Shown here one piece after another: positions 6,851-7,398 of a DNA stretch of 7,398 nucleotides (position 1 is the first letter of the stretch; each line of letters begins with the position of its first letter). The position numbers were made by a program, and so were the translations under genes. Origin of the DNA: Candidatus Gastranaerophilales bacterium (GTDB lineage: Bacteria > Cyanobacteriota > Vampirovibrionia > Gastranaerophilales > Gastranaerophilaceae); assembly GCA_003150395.1 (NCBI GenBank), contig QAMI01000056.1, positions 1 through 7,398 of the forward strand, given 5' to 3'. The notes under the pieces were generated by a model, which worked only from the letters and a program-made list of their open reading frames with translations, made no database searches and had not been told where the DNA came from.

Positions 6851-6897
6851 AAGCATGCTTTCTTTTGATTTTTATTACAGGCATGTCTGCTTTTTTT
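6851..6897 (+). terminator. Weak candidate terminator after the exported-protein gene
   Basis: AAGCA (6851-6855) can pair with TGCTT (6888-6892), with an alternative GCATGC/GCATGT pairing (6853-6858 with 6881-6886), followed by a T run ending at 6897. The loop is long, so this is a weak hairpin. Confidence 0.35.
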
Positions 6898-6940
6898 AGA
6901 TTTATTATTATGCCTTTTTGTATTGCTAAATTCAGGATAT

Positions 6941-6960
6941 AACAAGCCTTTCTTGTTTTT
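6941..6960 (+). terminator. Intrinsic terminator, plus strand
   Basis: AACAAG (6941-6946) and CTTGTT (6952-6957) form a 6-bp stem around CCTTT, followed by TTTCTAT. The stem is AT-rich but the layout is that of a rho-independent terminator for the glutamate synthase/exported-protein transcript. Confidence 0.55.
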
Positions 6961-6964
6961 CTAT

Positions 6965-6990
6965 AAAAAAATGGAGCCTTTTGGCTCCGT
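6965..6990 (-). terminator. Intrinsic terminator of the tRNA-Gly transcript, minus strand
   Basis: GGAGCC (6973-6978) and GGCTCC (6983-6988) pair around a TTTT loop, extended by one G-U and one A-U pair. Only on the minus strand is the stem followed by a T run (T6 over 6970-6965, after AT). It lies about 160 bases beyond the tRNA-Gly(CCC) 3' end, which makes for a long 3' trailer. Confidence 0.72.
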
Positions 6991-7150
6991 TGGAATTAAG
7001 AATAGCTGGAAGTATGAAAAAGATTTTTGTCTATATAATAATTAAACTAAAAAAATATTTAAATGGAATTGCCCTATCGGGTAATATTTAAAATTTATTT
7101 AAAAATAATATAACGAGGTAAAATTTTCATTTGGGATTAAAAATTTTATT

Positions 7151-7222
7151 AGCGGAAGACGGGACTCGAACCCGCGACGTCAACCTTGGGAAGGTTGCAT
7201 TCTACCACTGAATTACTTCCGC
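7151..7222 (-). tRNA. tRNA-Gly, anticodon CCC
   Basis: Minus strand: acceptor GCGGAAG/CTTCCGC, D arm ATTC/GAAT, anticodon stem CAACC/GGTTG around the loop TTCCCAA (anticodon CCC), five-base variable loop ACGTC, T arm GCGGG/CCCGT with TTCGAGT. The discriminator base is U, as usual for bacterial tRNA-Gly. It decodes GGG. The bases after the discriminator are AAT, so the CCA end is not encoded and must be added enzymatically. Confidence 0.95.
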
Positions 7223-7232
7223 AATTGAAAAT

Positions 7233-7264
7233 AAAAAAGACCGATCTTTTGAAAGGTCTTTTTT
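7233..7264 (-). terminator. Terminator-like hairpin between the two tRNA-Gly genes
   Basis: AAAAAAGACC (7233-7242) and GGTCTTTTTT (7255-7264) are perfect inverted repeats around a 12-base loop. On the minus strand the GACC/GGTC core is followed by TTTTTTATTTT, one base after the encoded CCA of tRNA-Gly(TCC). It should end part or all of the transcript before tRNA-Gly(CCC). Confidence 0.65.
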
Positions 7265-7265
7265 A

Positions 7266-7341
7266 TGGAGCGGAAGACGAGACTCGAACTCGCAACAACC
7301 TGCTTGGAAGGCAGGGACTCTAGCCATTGAGTTACTTCCGC
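7266..7341 (-). tRNA. tRNA-Gly, anticodon TCC, CCA encoded
   Basis: Minus strand: acceptor GCGGAAG/CTTCCGC, D arm ACTC/GAGT, anticodon stem CCTGC/GCAGG around CTTCCAA (anticodon TCC), variable loop TTGTT, T arm GCGAG/CTCGT with TTCGAGT, discriminator U, then CCA at 7268-7266. It reads GGA and, by wobble, GGG. Its acceptor stem is identical to that of the CCC gene downstream. A good promoter lies 15 bases upstream of the 5' end. Confidence 0.96.
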
Positions 7342-7362
7342 ATATTTACTTGTCACAAAAAA

Positions 7363-7391
7363 ATAATAGCTTAAACATATTTTTTTTGCAA
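7363..7391 (-). promoter_or_regulatory. Promoter of the tRNA-Gly genes
   Basis: On the minus strand TTGCAA (7386-7391), a 17-base A/T-rich spacer and TATTAT (7363-7368) make a good sigma70-type promoter. The start would lie near 7356, about 15 bases before the mature tRNA-Gly(TCC) 5' end, a typical leader for RNase P removal. The -35 hexamer is the same TTGCAA as in the mutS2 promoter. Confidence 0.7.
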
Positions 7392-7398
7392 GTGCAAG

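Larger units (their letters stand above)
6823..7150. other. AT-rich spacer between the exported-protein gene and the tRNA genes
   Basis: About 330 bases without a supported gene. It holds two candidate plus-strand terminators and one minus-strand terminator (6851-6990), so transcripts from both sides end here. The part from about 7000 to 7150 is nearly all A/T, with only a tiny CCC-TATC-GGG hairpin (7071-7081 region) and an AAAATTTT repeat pair before the tRNA. Short open frames (for example 6883-6942 and 7063-7113) lack ribosome sites. Confidence 0.6.

Noticed and set aside
6883..6942. 19-codon hydrophobic, basic open frame (starting MSAFFRF) ending at the 6941 terminator, reminiscent of small membrane toxins.
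   Set aside because: No ribosome site, and it is made largely of the T run of a terminator; no antisense RNA partner is visible.

Overview
The window reads as ordinary chromosome from an AT-rich, Gram-negative-type bacterium. The coding sequence is rich in AAA, GAA and TTT codons, the spacers are strongly AT-rich, and Shine-Dalgarno sequences and intrinsic terminators are of the standard bacterial kind. The gene set (a stand-alone, homotetrameric-type NADPH glutamate synthase, MutS2, a peptidase T-like M20 enzyme and a signal-peptide protein with no recognised family) fits a low-GC anaerobe such as a gut Gastranaerophilales/Melainabacteria-type organism. That taxonomic guess is an inference; no rRNA or clear taxonomic marker is present. 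No CRISPR array, transposase, integrase, prophage gene or defence cluster is visible.

Layout. (1) Bases 1-435: the 3' part of a plus-strand lytic transglycosylase, closed by a strong hairpin terminator. (2) Bases 597-4233, minus strand: mutS2 (4233 to 1858), then an M20 metallopeptidase (1757 to 597). The peptidase has its own candidate promoter, overlapped by a 28-bp dyad, in the 97-base gap. (3) Bases 4234-4492: a divergent control region between mutS2 and the glutamate synthase gene. It carries two inverted copies of one module (ACTTCTC, a C-rich tract, TTGCA, then TCCG-C/A-CTT), each arranged so that its TTGCA box can serve as the -35 of the outward-facing gene. One copy contains a run of 12 C. 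(4) Bases 4493-6822, plus strand: the glutamate synthase (gltA/gltD type), followed 56 bases later by an unrecognised exported protein, probably co-transcribed. (5) Bases 6823-7150: a non-coding AT-rich spacer with opposing terminators. (6) Bases 7151-7391, minus strand: two tRNA-Gly genes (TCC then CCC) behind one good promoter, with an intrinsic-terminator-like hairpin between them.

The genes do not form one pathway. They cover cell-wall turnover, peptide breakdown, ribosome rescue or recombination control, glutamate synthesis and glycine decoding. The most interesting signals are regulatory: the mirrored C-tract/TTGCA promoter modules, the predicted leaderless mutS2 mRNA, the slippage-prone C12 tract beside the glutamate synthase promoter, and the terminator inside the tRNA-Gly pair. 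I found no convincing evidence of a wholly new multi-gene system.
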